Counted from the first letter of the stretch, positions 47,161-58,493 are shown. The stretch: 64,000 nucleotides of DNA from Sophora flavescens (GCA_030762895.1 CM061070.1:30097652-30161651), one strand, 5' to 3'. Notes: generated by a model not told the origin, from the letters alone. Numbers and translations: made by a program.

Positions 47161-49472
47161 ATGCTTCCCTCCTTCCTTTAAATTTTTAAAGATGTGGATG
47201 GAGCACCCGGATTGCTTAAGATTAGTTTCTAAATTTTGGCACAGATCCTTAACAGGCTGTCCAATGTTCATCTTAATTCAGAAACTTAAGGCTTTAAAGC
47301 AAGAATTCAAATTGTGCAACAAACAGATTTTTGGCGATGTGCACATAAAGGTCAATGAAGCTCTGCAAGCTATTGAGTTGATTCCAGATCAAATTGCTTC
47401 TTCTGATTTCTCAGAATCTCTCCATGAGCATGAGCTGAAGCTCAAATGGATCTGCAGCAGGTTTTGTATTACCAGGAAACCTTCTGGCAGGAGAAGTCAA
47501 AGGTTAATTGGCATTGTTATGGTGATAGGAATACAACCTACTTTCATAAGTTGGCAAATATCAAGCATACTTCTAAGCAAATGGCATTGCTAAAGCAAGA
47601 CGGAGTTGTCTTTGATTAATAACAAGACTTGGAAAGAATCATAGTAGATTATCTCATTGATATCTATGCAAAAGAGAACTCTTGCACAATGAATAACTTG
47701 ATTGAAAAAACCATCCCTTGTGCCGTGACAGATGATGATAACTCTATGCTAACCATGTTGCCAACCTTGGAGGAAGTGAAAACTGCAGTTTTGGCAATGA
47801 ATGGGGATGGAGCTCCAGGCCTATATGGGTTTGGAGGGTTTTTTATCATAAATTTTGGGATATTGTGGCTTTTGATGTGTACAATTCAGTTAAACAATTC
47901 TTTATACAAAACTGGATTTATCCCAACTTGAATTCAAACCTTGTAATCCTTATTCCTAAGATGAAAGGTGACGATACAATAGATTGCTTTATACCTACCT
48001 CTTTGGAAAACTTTCAATGCAAGGTAACCACAAAAACTTTGGCTGATAGATTGGCAAATATGGCTTCTAAAGTCATTTCTCAACATCAAAGAGGCTTCAT
48101 TAGGGACAGACAAATTGGGGACTGCATTCGTATTACCTCTGAGGCAATTAAGATACTTCACAATAGATCTTTTGGAGGCAACCTTGGTCTAAAAATTGAC
48201 ATCAGAAAGGCATTTGACACTCTTGATTGGAACTTTCTATTGAAGGTGCTTCAAGCTTTTGGATTCAATCATACTTTTTGTAATTGGATAGATACAATCT
48301 TGAGATCAGTAAAACTTTGCTTCTCTGTTAATGGTAAGCCAGTTGGCTTTCTTCCTTGCAAAAAGGGAGTGAGGCAAGGAGATCCCCTCTCCCCCTTGCT
48401 TTTCTGCCTTGCTGAAGATGTCTTAAGTACAGGGATATCTCTGCTTCTTCAAGAAGGAAAATTGTTGCCTATGACAGGTCCTAGAGTCTTAAAGGTTCCT
48501 ACTCATGTGTTCTATGTTGATGACTTGATGATCTTTTGTAAGGGGACAAAAAGAAACCTTCAACACTTAATGAATTTGTTTAAGTTGTATGGAGATATCT
48601 CTGGTCAAATGGTCAGCCCTTCAAAATGCAAGCACTATTCTAGAAATCTGTCTCCTAGAAGAAGCAGATCCATTAGTAGTACTCAAGGTTTCTCAGCTAG
48701 AAGTCTTCCATTCACCTACCTTGGTGTTCCAATCTTCAAAGGAAAACCTAAGAAGACTCATCTTTAACCTATTGCAGACAGGATTAAGGTAAAGTTGTCT
48801 ACCTGGAAGGGCTCCTTGCTTTCTATTATGGGAAGAGTACAACTGGTAAAATCAATTATTCAAGGCATGCTTTTATACATTTTCCATATCTATCTTTGAC
48901 TATCTTCTCTCCTTAAACTATTGGATTCTTGGATTAGAAACTTCATATGGTCTGGTGATATCCTAAATAGGAAGTTGTTAACAGTTTCTTGGAAGAAGGT
49001 ATGCTCTCCTTTTCAGGTTGGAGGACTTGGAATAAGATCCCTCAAATCCATTAATGAAGCTGCCCTGCTAAAGCTTTGTTGGAGTGTGTTCTCCTTGGAC
49101 AGTCAGTGGACTTCTTTTATTAGAGGCAGATTCTTCAAAAACAAGTATCCTACATCTTCCTATATTCAATCATATATTTGTCCAGGGATAAAGATGTTTT
49201 GTTCTATTGTTCTTGATAATAGTTGTTGGATTTTGGAAAATGGCAATCTAATTAGCTTCTGGACAAATAATTGGTTGTCCTGTCCTATTGTAAATAGGTT
49301 GAATGTGCATGAATCAGTCTATCATTCACTGCAAGCTTGTGTGGCAGACTTTATCTATAATGGATGTTGGTCTATACCTTCAGTTCTGTTCACTGCATAC
49401 CCAGATTTAGCTGAGGTAATCAAGAGAACTACAATCCCTAAATTCAAAGCTGCTGATCAGCTAGTTTGGTAA
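47161..49472 (+). pseudogene. LINE 1 ORF2 reverse transcriptase
   Basis: RT in three displaced frames. Connecting region to 47593, then a piece 47629-47931 (NGDGAPGLYGFGG) and the main RT at 47865-48767. The main piece carries HQRGFIRDRQIGDCI, motif A LKIDIRKAFDTLDW, GVRQGDPLSPLLFCLAED and the catalytic YVDDLMIF. The thumb region continues in 48921-49472 (WIRNFIWSGD, GGLGIRSLKSINEAAL). Motifs are complete; only frame breaks spoil it. Confidence 0.88.
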
Positions 49473-50581
49473 CACACAGACTCAGGGCTTGTCACATTTA
49501 AGGATGCATACAACTTTTTAAACCATCAAAGTCAGCCTCTTAATTGGTGCAAGGGTCTATGGAATTCTTTTGTTCCCCCATCTAGATCTTTTCTGGTTTG
49601 GAGGATCTTTCATAACAAAGTTCCAACTAATGATAGGCTAAAGAGTAAAGGTTGTTACATCCCTTCTATTTGCAATCTTTGTGGTAATGAAGAGGAAACA
49701 ACACATCATCTCTTCCTGTCTTGCAGCTCCGCATCAGCTTTATGGTCATGGCTAAGCAGAATCCTGGGCAAAAGCTTGGATGTCTCTTCTGTCTTGAGTT
49801 TATTTGAGGTGTGCTTCTCCAATTGCAGCTCTCATATTAAACATATCATAGTAGCAGTAGTCATCAATGTTTTCTGGTACATTTGGTACAGCAGGAACAA
49901 GGCAAGGTTTAATGACAGATCAGTCTCAGTCAGGAGTGCCATCTCCTTAATATCAACTGCAATATCTCTATCAGGTAATCAATCAAATGGCATAATGTCC
50001 TCTTCCTTAGAAGAATTATCAATCCTGAACTACTTCTCAGTAAAAGGAAAAGTTGACAAAGCACCACAAATCATTGAAGTAACTTGGCATCCTCCATCGT
50101 ATGGTTGGTATAAATGTAATACAGATGGTTCAGCTAGGGGATCACCTAGAATTGCAGTATGTGGTGGTATATTCAGAGATGGTCTAGGAAGTGTACTTGG
50201 ATGCTTCTCTTTCCATATCGGAGTTTCTTATCCCCTTCATGCAGAGATCATGGCTATTATGATAGCCATTGAGTTGGCTTATGAGAAGGGTTGGAAAAAA
50301 ATCTGGTTTGAAAGTGATTCATCATCAGTCATTGCTGCCTTTAAATCTAGTTCTCTAGTGCCTTAGAAGTTAAGAAATCGATGGAAGAATTGTATTACCC
50401 TCTTACATAGTATGAGTTTTGTTATTTCTCATATTTTTAGAGAGGGTAATTGTTGTGCGAATAGGTTAGCCAATTTTGGTATTTTTTCAAGTGGATTCAC
50501 TTGGTTGGATTCAATACCTATTTTCATTAGGGAAGATTTCAACAGAAATAGGTTGAGTCTTCCTAATTATAGGTTTAGATG
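49473..50581 (+). pseudogene. LINE 1 zinc-binding region and RNase H
   Basis: After a stop near 49470 comes a zf-RVT-type CCHC/H segment (SICNLCGNEEETTHHLFLSC), then a plant-type RNase H (KCNTDGSARGSP, GGIFRDGLGS, HAEIMAIMIAIELA, FESDSSSVI). The C-terminal HIFREGNCCANRLANFG includes the last acidic-site neighbourhood. A stop at 50364-50366 interrupts it; the natural end is about 50581. Confidence 0.85.
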
Positions 50582-50761
50582 ATTTTCCTCCATGGGTTTT
50601 GGTTGATGTCCCCCATGCTTTATCTTTTGTATTTTTTTGATTTTTGTATTAATAAATTTAAGGTGTGCTGTAAATGATGAATATTTTCTATGGTGCCAAC
50701 CTAGTTGGGAAGATAGTCACTATTGTGATGCCTTTGCATGTCTTAGCCTTTTAAAAAAAAC
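50582..50761 (+). other. LINE 1 3' UTR and A-tail
   Basis: Contains GGTGTGCTGTAAATGATG and GTGCCAACCTAGTTGGGA, which recur near 53290-53335 and 54946-54956 and so mark the shared 3' end of these LINEs. Ends in an A run. Confidence 0.75.
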
Positions 50762-51857
50762 TGCTCACTTATTGGGCCTTCTACACTACAAGTCCAATAA
50801 CCTTTAAATTAATTAAATCATATTTAATCGATTGACCCACTCTGCATTTGCTTTATGTGTGTGACCCTGTAGACTCCGACTAAGTTGGCAATAATATTAA
50901 ATATTATAATAATATCAAATATTAATTATAATATTAAATATTATAAATAATGGGCGGCATCTAGCAATGCATAATTACTACCCAATTAGCAAGAGTATCG
51001 GTGACTCGATTTTAGCCTTACCGCGACCAAAATTTATCATGCAGTAAATGTCCCTTCGTCCATATGACTTAATTCAACACAAGGCATAAGAGTGTCATCC
51101 TTGTTATGTTCAATTATTTATTGCTCGATCCCCGAGTTGACGTGTAACCACAAATGGGCTCAATATCACATATTGGCCCACTTCTGCGTGGCCACGCATA
51201 TTTCACGTCTTACTCTATCGAGGGGCCCAAGACATTACCCCTATGTAGGAGGGACGAATCCTGTCTACATCACTCACACTCCTAAACATGATTTATTGTA
51301 GGCCCAATAACTACCTTTATGAACACCCTGTTACGCGTGACATTTGATAGCATTAAAGCCTACAACTCCTCATGTAGGAATCGTAGTGACTTCAAGTCAA
51401 AGGACTACTTCACTATAGTCGCCATGAGAATACTTATGACACTTACATAACTATTATGAAGTATTCTCATAGTGGGTCATCCGGTATAAATATTACTTCC
51501 TAATATCCATACATGTGTGCTGACTTGATATCACATATCCATGACCTGTGAGATATGGCCATCGGTCTACTCACACAATAGTCTCTATGTATTATTGTCG
51601 TCTTAATTAACAATAATACTCGACTACAGATATTTAAGAATAGCTTTCTTATTATTTAATGAGGTCTCACAATTAAGTCTCGTACTTAATGTCTCATTAA
51701 ATGAACTGCATATTCTAAGGAGTTTATTACGCTATTAAAACATATAAATAACATAATCAATAAAATGCCTTTATTTATATAAAAATATATAATCCAAAGT
51801 CATGATACAAAATGTAAATCTACTAATATAGATTGGCCACTAGGGCTTACACCAACA
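50762..51857 (-). repeat. Copia-type solo LTR in the LINE 1 A-tail
   Basis: Minus strand begins TGTTGGTGTAAGCCCTAGTG (51857) and finishes AGTGAGCA (50762). The opening is that of a widespread dicot copia LTR. Flanks share AAAC (50758-50761 and 51858-51861). Nothing internal is present. It sits right after the A run of LINE 1, so LINE 1 was there first. Confidence 0.7.
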
Positions 51858-51999
51858 AAACTATGACAGACAAGCAAAATAGACCAGCCCCCAACTTCAA
51901 CCAGAAAAACATCCAACAATAGCAAGAAGTATCCCATTTGTTGCATCACCGCTGGCACAACTCTTAGCCACCAAAGTCTTCACACACATGCAACAAGTA

Positions 52000-52555
52000 A
52001 ATACCAACAAAGTGGCAAATTCAAATACCTATTAATCAATTCAATACAAGACTACGAACATTTTAAATTCTTAAATTAAAATGAACCATGCCTAAGTACC
52101 AAACTAAATATCCAAAATGATGGCAAAGAAACACATCCTCGTGGATTTTGATCCTGCAATCAAACAAAAGAAATAAAACAACCAGTGCTAGTAAAACTAA
52201 AGTAGTTAGTCACTTTTGATGTTAATAAATGTAACATAGCAATGACAAGGCATAATAGCATGTTAAGAAAAAAAATAATCAAATAACAAAGAAGCTTACA
52301 TTGTCATTAGGAGCACTTGATGTGCTAGAATGTCCATTGAATGACAATCTTCCCAAAAAGGCAGCCATTTGACGTTTCATCTCCAGTTCAAGTTCTTAAT
52401 CATTTTTTCTTGTTGAGTTTCAAAAGCTACACGTTGAGCATCAATCATTTCGCCTTGGTAATGCAATTGTTCTTGAAGTTGGATGTTAGCCTCTTCTTGT
52501 TTCTTTGTAATCGCGGTTAACTTTTGTACTTCTAATTCTAACTTTTGGTTCATTT
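52000..52555 (-). pseudogene. Possible Ptta/En-Spm-like transposase 3' exons
   Basis: A minus-strand coiled-coil region (MNQKLELEVQKLTAITKKQE) starts about 52553. It continues after a one-base shift near 52390 with EMKRQMAAFLGRLSFNGHSS. A splice donor (AAT|GTAAGC) lies at 52300/52299 and an acceptor (TTTGATTGCAG) ends at 52154, a 146-base intron. The coil plus short tail resembles the C-terminus of plant En/Spm-type transposase genes, but no catalytic domain is present. The 5' part is cut where LINE 2 sequence begins. The stretch 51862-51999 shows nothing. Confidence 0.35.
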
Positions 52556-53335
52556 GGAAGTGTAGAAACAAAATCAGATTTGAGAATACATCCATTCCCT
52601 TGAGGCAAGTGATTAGCATGTTAACTGCTGATGTTTCTCTCTCTGGTAAACTATCTTCGGGCACTCTATCCTCATCAGTAAATGATTTGATGCTGTTGAA
52701 GAAGTTTTTTGTTGCCTCACACATGGGTTCTGTATCGAAAATTAAACAAGTTTCTTGGTATGCTCTACTTTGTACTTGGATAAAATGCAACACATATGGT
52801 GTTGCAAGAGGGTGCCCAGGTCAAGCTGCTTGTGGTGGATTGTTTAGAGATAGTTCAACTGCTGCAACGAGAAGCTTTGCTACTAGCTTGGGTATTTCAA
52901 ACTCCTTCCATGATGAATTAGTAGGTACTATGACGGCCATGGAGATTGCATATTCAAAGGGTTAGTTCAAATTATGGCTCGAGTGTGACTCATCTCTAGT
53001 TGTCTCAGTCTTTGATTCTCTTATTGATATCCTTGGAAATTAAGAAATAGGTGGAAGAATTGTATAAATTTAACTAGGAATATGTCTTTTAGAGTTTCTG
53101 AATTAGTTGTCTCCGCTACTAATGATTTTATTTGGTGGGAAACTATTCCTTCTTTTATTAGTGAGGACTTTAACTGGAATAGGTTTGGCATACCTAATTA
53201 TAGATTTAGATGATTCTCATGGGTCAGGTCAATGCCCCCTCATTGTTTTTGTATTTTTTATTCTTTTCAATTTTTTAATAATATCATGGTGTGCTGCAAA
53301 TGATAGGTAATGGTTGGGGTGCCAACATAGTTGGG
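52545..53335 (+). pseudogene. LINE 2 remnant, RNase H and 3' UTR
   Basis: Opens within FWFIWKCRNKIRFENTSIP and continues through an RNase H copy (KCNTYGVARGCPGQAACGGL, HDELVGTMTAMEIAYSKG). The catalytic Asp of TDGS has changed to Tyr (NTYG). It breaks around 52965, and 3' UTR sequence with GGTGTGCTGCAAATGATAGG ends it. 5' truncated. Confidence 0.75.
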
Positions 53336-53535
53336 AAAAACTGTTTTTTCTCTCTTTCTATGAGAGTATGGTTTTCTCTCCTTGTGTGAGAGCTTAGGGC
53401 TTTCTCTCATTCTGTGAGAGTATGGTTCTTGTGTTTCGTTTTTATTTTCGGGTTTTCTATGATCAAAATTTATGGAGGGTGAAATGAAAAGGGCTCTCAC
53501 AAGCTGATGATGAGGCAAGGGGCTTTACTATCCAT

Positions 53536-54006
53536 ATGAAGAAAGCACTTGAAGCTATTGCAGATCTTGGCCTTTCTCTTGTTGGTAGGTTCCTGACAGA
53601 TAGAATTACCCGTACCAGTGTTTTGAATGATCACAGGGCCAATTTCTGGAGGCAAGGAAGGGAGTGGATGAACGCCTTTTTTTGTTATGAGTGTATTGGG
53701 AACCTCTGCTTTCCGTGTGGTTTGTAGGGCCACGAAGACAAGTTCTGTGATAAGGTCTTCCTTTTAGTTCATGACAATGGTATAAAGGGGTGGGAACAGG
53801 AGAAGTGGGATGACATGCAAAGGGTGGCATGTGGTGGAGGCTCTCGGTGGTTGAGAGATGATGATACTAGGGTTACGGGACGTAGTTATGTGTGGCCCGA
53901 AAGTCACGCTGATCGTGAAGTGAAGGCGAGTATCGTGGAGGGTTTTATGCGAAGGATCAAGAAGATTTTCATATTTCAAAAAAACCGAATAAAGGAGTTA
54001 TGGTAG
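53536..54006 (+). pseudogene. LINE 3 ORF1 fragment
   Basis: Begins MKKALEAIADLGLSLVGRFL and carries a CCHC knuckle (CFPCGL, stop, then GHEDKFC) split by an in-frame TAG at 53725-53727. The RNA-binding block preceding the knuckle is mostly missing. ORF1 of plant LINEs coats the RNA. Confidence 0.65.
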
Positions 54007-54399
54007 CTACTGGAGGTTTGGCAGGTAATCAGGGATCTTTAAAGGAGAATATTATGAGTGCATGTGGTGGGACTCCTCACGTGAACAATGCTAAGGGCAT
54101 GCCAGCAGGAATTAATGATGATGATATGGAAATTTTGAATGGAGAGAGGAAAAGAAGAAGTCACGTGTAATTTGAGAAACAACATTCAATCAAGTGAGAT
54201 AATGGTGGAGATTTTCAGGCCGTAAATTCCAGGATTCCAATGCCCCAGGATCAAGATATTAAGGCTGCTCAATCGGTTAATAGGAGGACTAATCGGGATC
54301 CTTCTTTGAATGGTGATTTGTTTATTTCAACAAGCCCTAAATCCAGGGACAAGGAACATTTTTTATTGACATGCGCAAGTTCCCAGGCCTGCCAGGAGC

Positions 54400-54720
54400 C
54401 TTGAATATTATCAGCTGGAACTGTCGAAGTCTAGGTAACCCGCGTGCAGTTCCTATCTACATATACCTCGTTCGGTATTATTGGCCAGACGTGTTTTATC
54501 ATTTTTTTATTTTTAATTTTGGATTTTTTAGTTTATGCAAATAAAGTTGAGGACAATTGGCTGTGCATTGAGCCTTTCTTGCAGGTAGTTCGTAGCATCG
54601 ACTTTGGTCACACCATACATGATAAGGGAGGATATTTCTTCAAAGCTAAATTTTATAGTTACTCTCCCGGACTCCAGGTGCAAAATGAGGAAGTCCTAGG
54701 TCTCCTTTAAGAGGACCAAG
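54400..54720 (+). pseudogene. LINE 3 ORF2 remnant
   Basis: Opens LNIISWNCRSLGNPRAV, the start of the plant LINE endonuclease. After about 35 residues it passes to an unrelated part (ANKVEDNWLCIEPFLQVV) of the RNase H end. The joint marks a deletion of the EN-RT body. Confidence 0.65.
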
Positions 54721-55006
54721 CTAATTATAGGGCTTTTATTTCAAATTGTAGGAGTCTTCTGTCATTATATGTTAACAACTCTTCGGTAGAGTTTGATAGG
54801 AGGAAAGTCCATGTAGTTGCTTACTCTTTGTTAGGGGTGACTACATATATTACTATTCTCCAAATTTGTGATGATGTTACCGGATGTATTGTGTTCTCCA
54901 TTATTAATGAAATTTCTTAACTTTTATTTTGTAAAAAAAAAACATAGTTGGGATGTCAGTCATTATTGTGGTGTCTTTGCTTACTATTTTTTCTTAAAAA
55001 AAACTA

Positions 55007-55204
55007 TTAAATTAATCAACAAAAAAGGAAGATTGATTGAGACAATTATTTCATTGGAATCCATGAATGCCCTAAATTGAATCTCCAAAAATTCTCAACC
55101 TCTCGTGCGGTTGTTTGTTCAAGCAATAACCTATGTCATAGAATTATCCTTTTTTCCTATCAAGCAATAAATCTTAAAACTTTTGTAAAAAAAAAAAACT
55201 GATG
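55007..55204. other. Unassigned AT-rich stretch
   Basis: Between the LINE 3 tail and the CACTA end. A second A run sits at 55182-55198. Nothing else seen. Confidence 0.5.
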
Positions 55205-55762
55205 GCCATAATAAGATATAATTTATATTATATAAGAGGTAACAATTTGTGATTATTGATTTATGGTGACGAATTTTCACTTAGTCAGTTTTATGAATAA
55301 TATTATCGATAGATTTTTGTAACATATATTTTGGTCATTAATGATAATTTTATAGTGATGAATTGTTGCTTAGTCACTATTCTAAATAATATTAACGACG
55401 AATTATTTGTGACACATATATTTGTCATTAACAATAAAATTGAGTGACAAATTGTAACATAGTCACTATTATGAATAATATTAGTGACAAATTAGTTGTG
55501 ATGCCTATCTTTTGGTCATTCTGAATTTATAGTGACGAATTGTCGCTTAGTCACTATTATGAATAACATTAGGGACTGATTATTTGTGACGTGTATATTT
55601 TGACCATCAAAGACAAAATCATAATGACGAATTGTCACTTTGTCAATATTGTGGATAATATTATTGACGAAATAATACATAGTCACAAATAATATATAAT
55701 CAGTGACCTATTTTATACTCGTCACTAAATTTTGATCACCAAAAATCACATTTCTTGTAGTG
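55205..55762. mobile_element. CACTA transposon end with subterminal repeats
   Basis: The right edge, read from the other strand, is CACTACAAGAAATGTGATTT, a classical CACTA terminal inverted repeat. Inside it are about five diverged 90-bp units, each with AGTGACGAATTGTCGCTTAG or a variant and a facing GTCACTATTATGAATAATAT. The subterminal repeats are where the transposase would bind. The opposite terminus was not found in the window. Confidence 0.65.
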
Positions 55763-56640
55763 TTTGTAGAATTCCAAGGCTTCGATTATTTCATGGCTTA
55801 GTTAACATACCGATTTCAATGTCGGGAGTTCCAAACATTATTCTTTGAAACATTACGTTTATGATATACTACTAGATTTGTTTTCAAGCTTTGCTCAAAA
55901 GTGCATGATGGTAACATTGCTCATTAGTATTTTGTATCAGTAGTATCATTGAAGCAATTCTCCACAAACTAATTCGCAATTAATTGTCCTACTTGAAGAA
56001 CTAATTGATAAAGAATTCAGTATGAGTCTTTCTCAACCAAAGTTCAATGGTTCATCACTGCCTTGGTTGTTACCTATCCAAGGTGGTTAAGCGTCTCTCC
56101 TCTCAAGGATGTTCTTCCCGAGAAGATGGGTAGAGTAGTTGCATAGATATTCTGAGGCTCAAGTAAGTATAGGTAAGAGATGAAGGTAATATATGTAGGT
56201 AGAGAGTGTGTAAATTGGATACTCCTTGGCATTAATGGTATTTATAGGTAATGGAAAGGGAGAGTGCCTGCCAAATCATGAAGAGTATAATCCTTCTTGG
56301 TCACTTGCATTCCAAGGGGGGCGTTGTCTGAGCTATGAGGTGTCTTGTCTAGCACCAGTCTTCGTAGAAGTAGGGTGGCTAGTGAAAGTAGGTATACAGT
56401 CTAGGATGATCCTAAACATTAGGTCATGCTTACTCTGGATCTTAGATCGGCCCAATGATCAAAAGGACCAGATATGACCAAAAATAATTATTAAGGATCC
56501 CTTTGATGCATGAAATTGGAATTGTATTTCAACAATTTTAATCTAGTCAATTCTGACAAAATTGGAATTGGTTCAGAATTATAATTCTATGTTCGTGTTG
56601 TTTAATGAATTAGAGCCTAGAAATATAATTTTTAAATTTC
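55763..56640. other. Unassigned intergenic DNA
   Basis: About 880 bases with no element signature I recognise and no convincing ORF. An 83-codon frame at 56226-56477 has no recognisable motif. Confidence 0.4.
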
Positions 56641-56654
56641 ATTTCCTAGAATTG

Positions 56655-56765
56655 GTAGTGGTGGTGGTGGCACAACGGTGCCAGCGATGCTGGTGGAGGT
56701 AGTAGTGGTGATGGTGATGGCGGGGTGGTAGAACTGGTGATGATAGTGGCGGTGGTGGCATGGTG
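56655..56765. repeat. GGTGGT-rich minisatellite
   Basis: Imperfect GGTGGTGGTGGCA-like repeats, ending against the gypsy remnant. Confidence 0.8.
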
Positions 56766-56859
56766 ATGGTGTCATGTTTTTTTTTCTTGTGCTATCCCTC
56801 AATATACATCAAATTTACACCGAATTGTGTATCCACGACTGGGTGTGCATTTGGCGTTT

Positions 56860-57124
56860 TTCATGTATCCACGATGTTTTTCATCTATCCCAGCTTCGTA
56901 AGTATCATCTCGATCTATCGGACATAATAGAGCCCGAATCAGTCCAGATAATAGTAAACCTCGAGTATGAGACTTTACCTGTACAGATCGAGGATCGAAG
57001 GATAAAAGAACTTCGTGGAAAGAAAATTCCATTGGTCAAGGTAATCTGGGATGTAGTTACCGGAGATGCAACATGGGATAGGGAGGCGGACATGCAACAA
57101 CAATATCCACACCTGTTCACATGA
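56860..57124 (+). pseudogene. Chromovirus-like integrase C-terminus (element G)
   Basis: C-terminal tail of a Ty3/gypsy chromovirus polyprotein. It has VFHLSQLRKYHLD, then EPESVQI, IEDRRIKELRGKKIPLVKV and ATWDREADMQQQYPHLF, the usual end of Tekay-type pol. The upstream part, including RT and the integrase core, is missing; coding similarity begins about 56865 next to the GGTGGT tract. The stop at 57122-57124 is followed directly by the 3' end signals. Confidence 0.85.
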
Positions 57125-57139
57125 GGTACTTGATTTAAA

Positions 57140-57173
57140 TTTCGAGGACGAAATTTATTTTAAAGGGATAGTA
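57140..57173 (+). other. G polypurine tract region
   Basis: TTTCGAGGACGAAATTTATT followed by AAAGGGATAGTAA, the conserved 3' end of chromovirus internal regions, directly before the LTR start TGTAACAC. Confidence 0.75.
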
Positions 57174-57339
57174 ATGTAACACTATTTTCTCGATTAGTGT
57201 GTGAGACAAGGATTAAGTATGTTTGAAGGCTTAAACATGTTCCTTGGGTGTTAGTGAGCTTATGTTTCAAATTTGAGAAGAATCATATTTGAAATGAGCT
57301 CAAAACGCACTAAAATGCATGAAACTCGGACAGTGACAT

Positions 57340-57540
57340 CAAGCTCCACGCTTGAGCGTGGAGTAGCCCAAAGTTTGAGCGTGCCAACGCTCAAGCGTGG
57401 GTAGTTGAACGCTTGGACGTTAAGGTCCATGACACATGGTGGACATGTGGCAGCAAGAGAACGACATATGGCATGGACGTGGCGCAGTAGAGGAAGCACT
57501 CTAGTGTGGGAAGTCCCAACGCTAGAGCATGGGAACATTT
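57340..57540 (+). promoter_or_regulatory. CCACGCTTGAGCGTGG dyads in the G LTR
   Basis: CCACGCT-TG-AGCGTGG at about 57346-57361, further half or full sites at 57375-57420, and two more diverged ones (CAACGCTAGAGCATGGG near 57518-57534). Same U3-type position as the dyads in the other LTRs. Confidence 0.45.
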
Positions 57541-57914
57541 TGTGTGGACCGTTTGCACGCTCAAGTGTGCTGACCAAAACCAAAATTTGCTAAGTTTCTT
57601 ACTTCTTTTCTTGGCTCATTTGCATGTCTTCTTCTTCGTTTAGAGAGAGAGAGAGTATGATGGAGATAGAGGAAAAAAGTGAGGTTTGAGGGTCGTTCGA
57701 CCATCCGATTGCGATTTCGACTACATCATTGAAATTAGGGCAATACATACTATAGGTATCTGCTTCCGATTCATCGATTCAACCAAGGTAATGCTTGAAT
57801 CCCTAACACGTCGACATTGTCGACATTATTGTTCTAAGTCATTTTTTCCTAATTTATTTATCGTTTCTTGTTTTTATTATGCTTTTTGGGCAAGATTAGG
57901 TTTTATGACTATGT

Positions 57915-58493
57915 TTGTGTGATGTCTCTGTGTTAGGGCAAATTTCTGAGCAACGAGGAGCCCCGAAGTATGTATCTGTTCAATATATGAGCAGCAACAG
58001 CAGGACGGGGATGACTGCATTGCAGGACTACAGGCCACCACACTACTTGCAGAGGATTCCACCCAGGACCCTAGTCTTGTGTGACTTAGAGATTGTGTAC
58101 CATGATCCTGATGGGTGGCGGGTCGACCACTCGCAGTTCTTCGTGACCTATATCGGCCCTGTCAGTTTGTACATCAGAGTTGAAGGAGGTCCTGACTTTA
58201 CAGTGATCGACCCATACCGCATGGCACAGAGGTTACCCTTTTCTAAGATGTGGTATCCACCACGTCAGATGGAGTTCCCTGATGACATGTGGAACATGGT
58301 GGATAACTCTCAGGTCCGTAGCAGAGTTAGGATGGTGAACCAAGGTAGGAGGAGGAGCACGCAATTCATGTCTGAATATCGACGATGTCGGATAGTGGTG
58401 AGCAGCAACGAGTCCATGTGGAAGCCATTGGCGAGGGTATACAGACGACGATTCGGAAAGGACGATGGTAGTTCCAGACACCCATACCGCTGA
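57915..58493 (+). CDS. Unknown 168-192 aa ORF inside the G LTR
   Basis: Open for 192 codons from a TTG at 57915; the first in-frame ATG is 57987 (MSSNSRTGMTALQDYR). The sequence just upstream (GTGTTAG|GGCAAATTTC) reads like a splice acceptor, so the ORF may be a 3' exon. Arginine-rich at the C-terminus (QGRRRSTQFMSEYRRCRI, VYRRRFGKDD), with hydrophilic PRTLVLCDLEIVYHDPDGW and SQFFVTYIGPVSLYIRV blocks. I do not recognise the family. Natural coding sequence or chance ORF cannot be told from the sequence alone. Confidence 0.45.
   Translation: MCDVSVLGQISEQRGAPKYVSVQYMSSNSRTGMTALQDYRPPHYLQRIPPRTLVLCDLEIVYHDPDGWRVDHSQFFVTYIGPVSLYIRVEGGPDFTVIDPYRMAQRLPFSKMWYPPRQMEFPDDMWNMVDNSQVRSRVRMVNQGRRRSTQFMSEYRRCRIVVSSNESMWKPLARVYRRRFGKDDGSSRHPYR

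Larger units (their letters stand above)
46191..50761 (+). mobile_element. L1-like LINE 1, decayed
   Basis: A non-LTR retrotransposon reading left to right: end of ORF1, then ORF2 with endonuclease, RT, zinc-binding RT-associated domain and RNase H, a 3' UTR and an A-rich tail (50753-50760). Its 5' part is absent. Either element F inserted into it or it was 5' truncated, and the left side of F is not in view to decide. Many stops and frameshifts. Confidence 0.88.
53336..55006 (+). mobile_element. LINE 3, internally deleted
   Basis: CTCTCTC-rich 5' leader with repeated TGTGAGAG boxes (53345-53430), an ORF1 fragment, the first codons of the ORF2 endonuclease, a large deletion, then a C-terminal RNase H fragment (FDRRKVHVVAYSL) and the shared LINE 3' end (CATAGTTGGGATGTC) with an A run. 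The missing middle means it cannot move by itself. Confidence 0.7.

Noticed and set aside
50782..50790. CACTACAAG as a left CACTA terminus
   Set aside because: The following bases (TCCAATAACC) do not continue the terminal repeat, and the site lies inside the copia-type solo LTR.
52377..52793. 138-codon minus-strand frame taken as one gene
   Set aside because: The right half is antisense to LINE 2 RNase H; only the part left of about 52555 could be coding.
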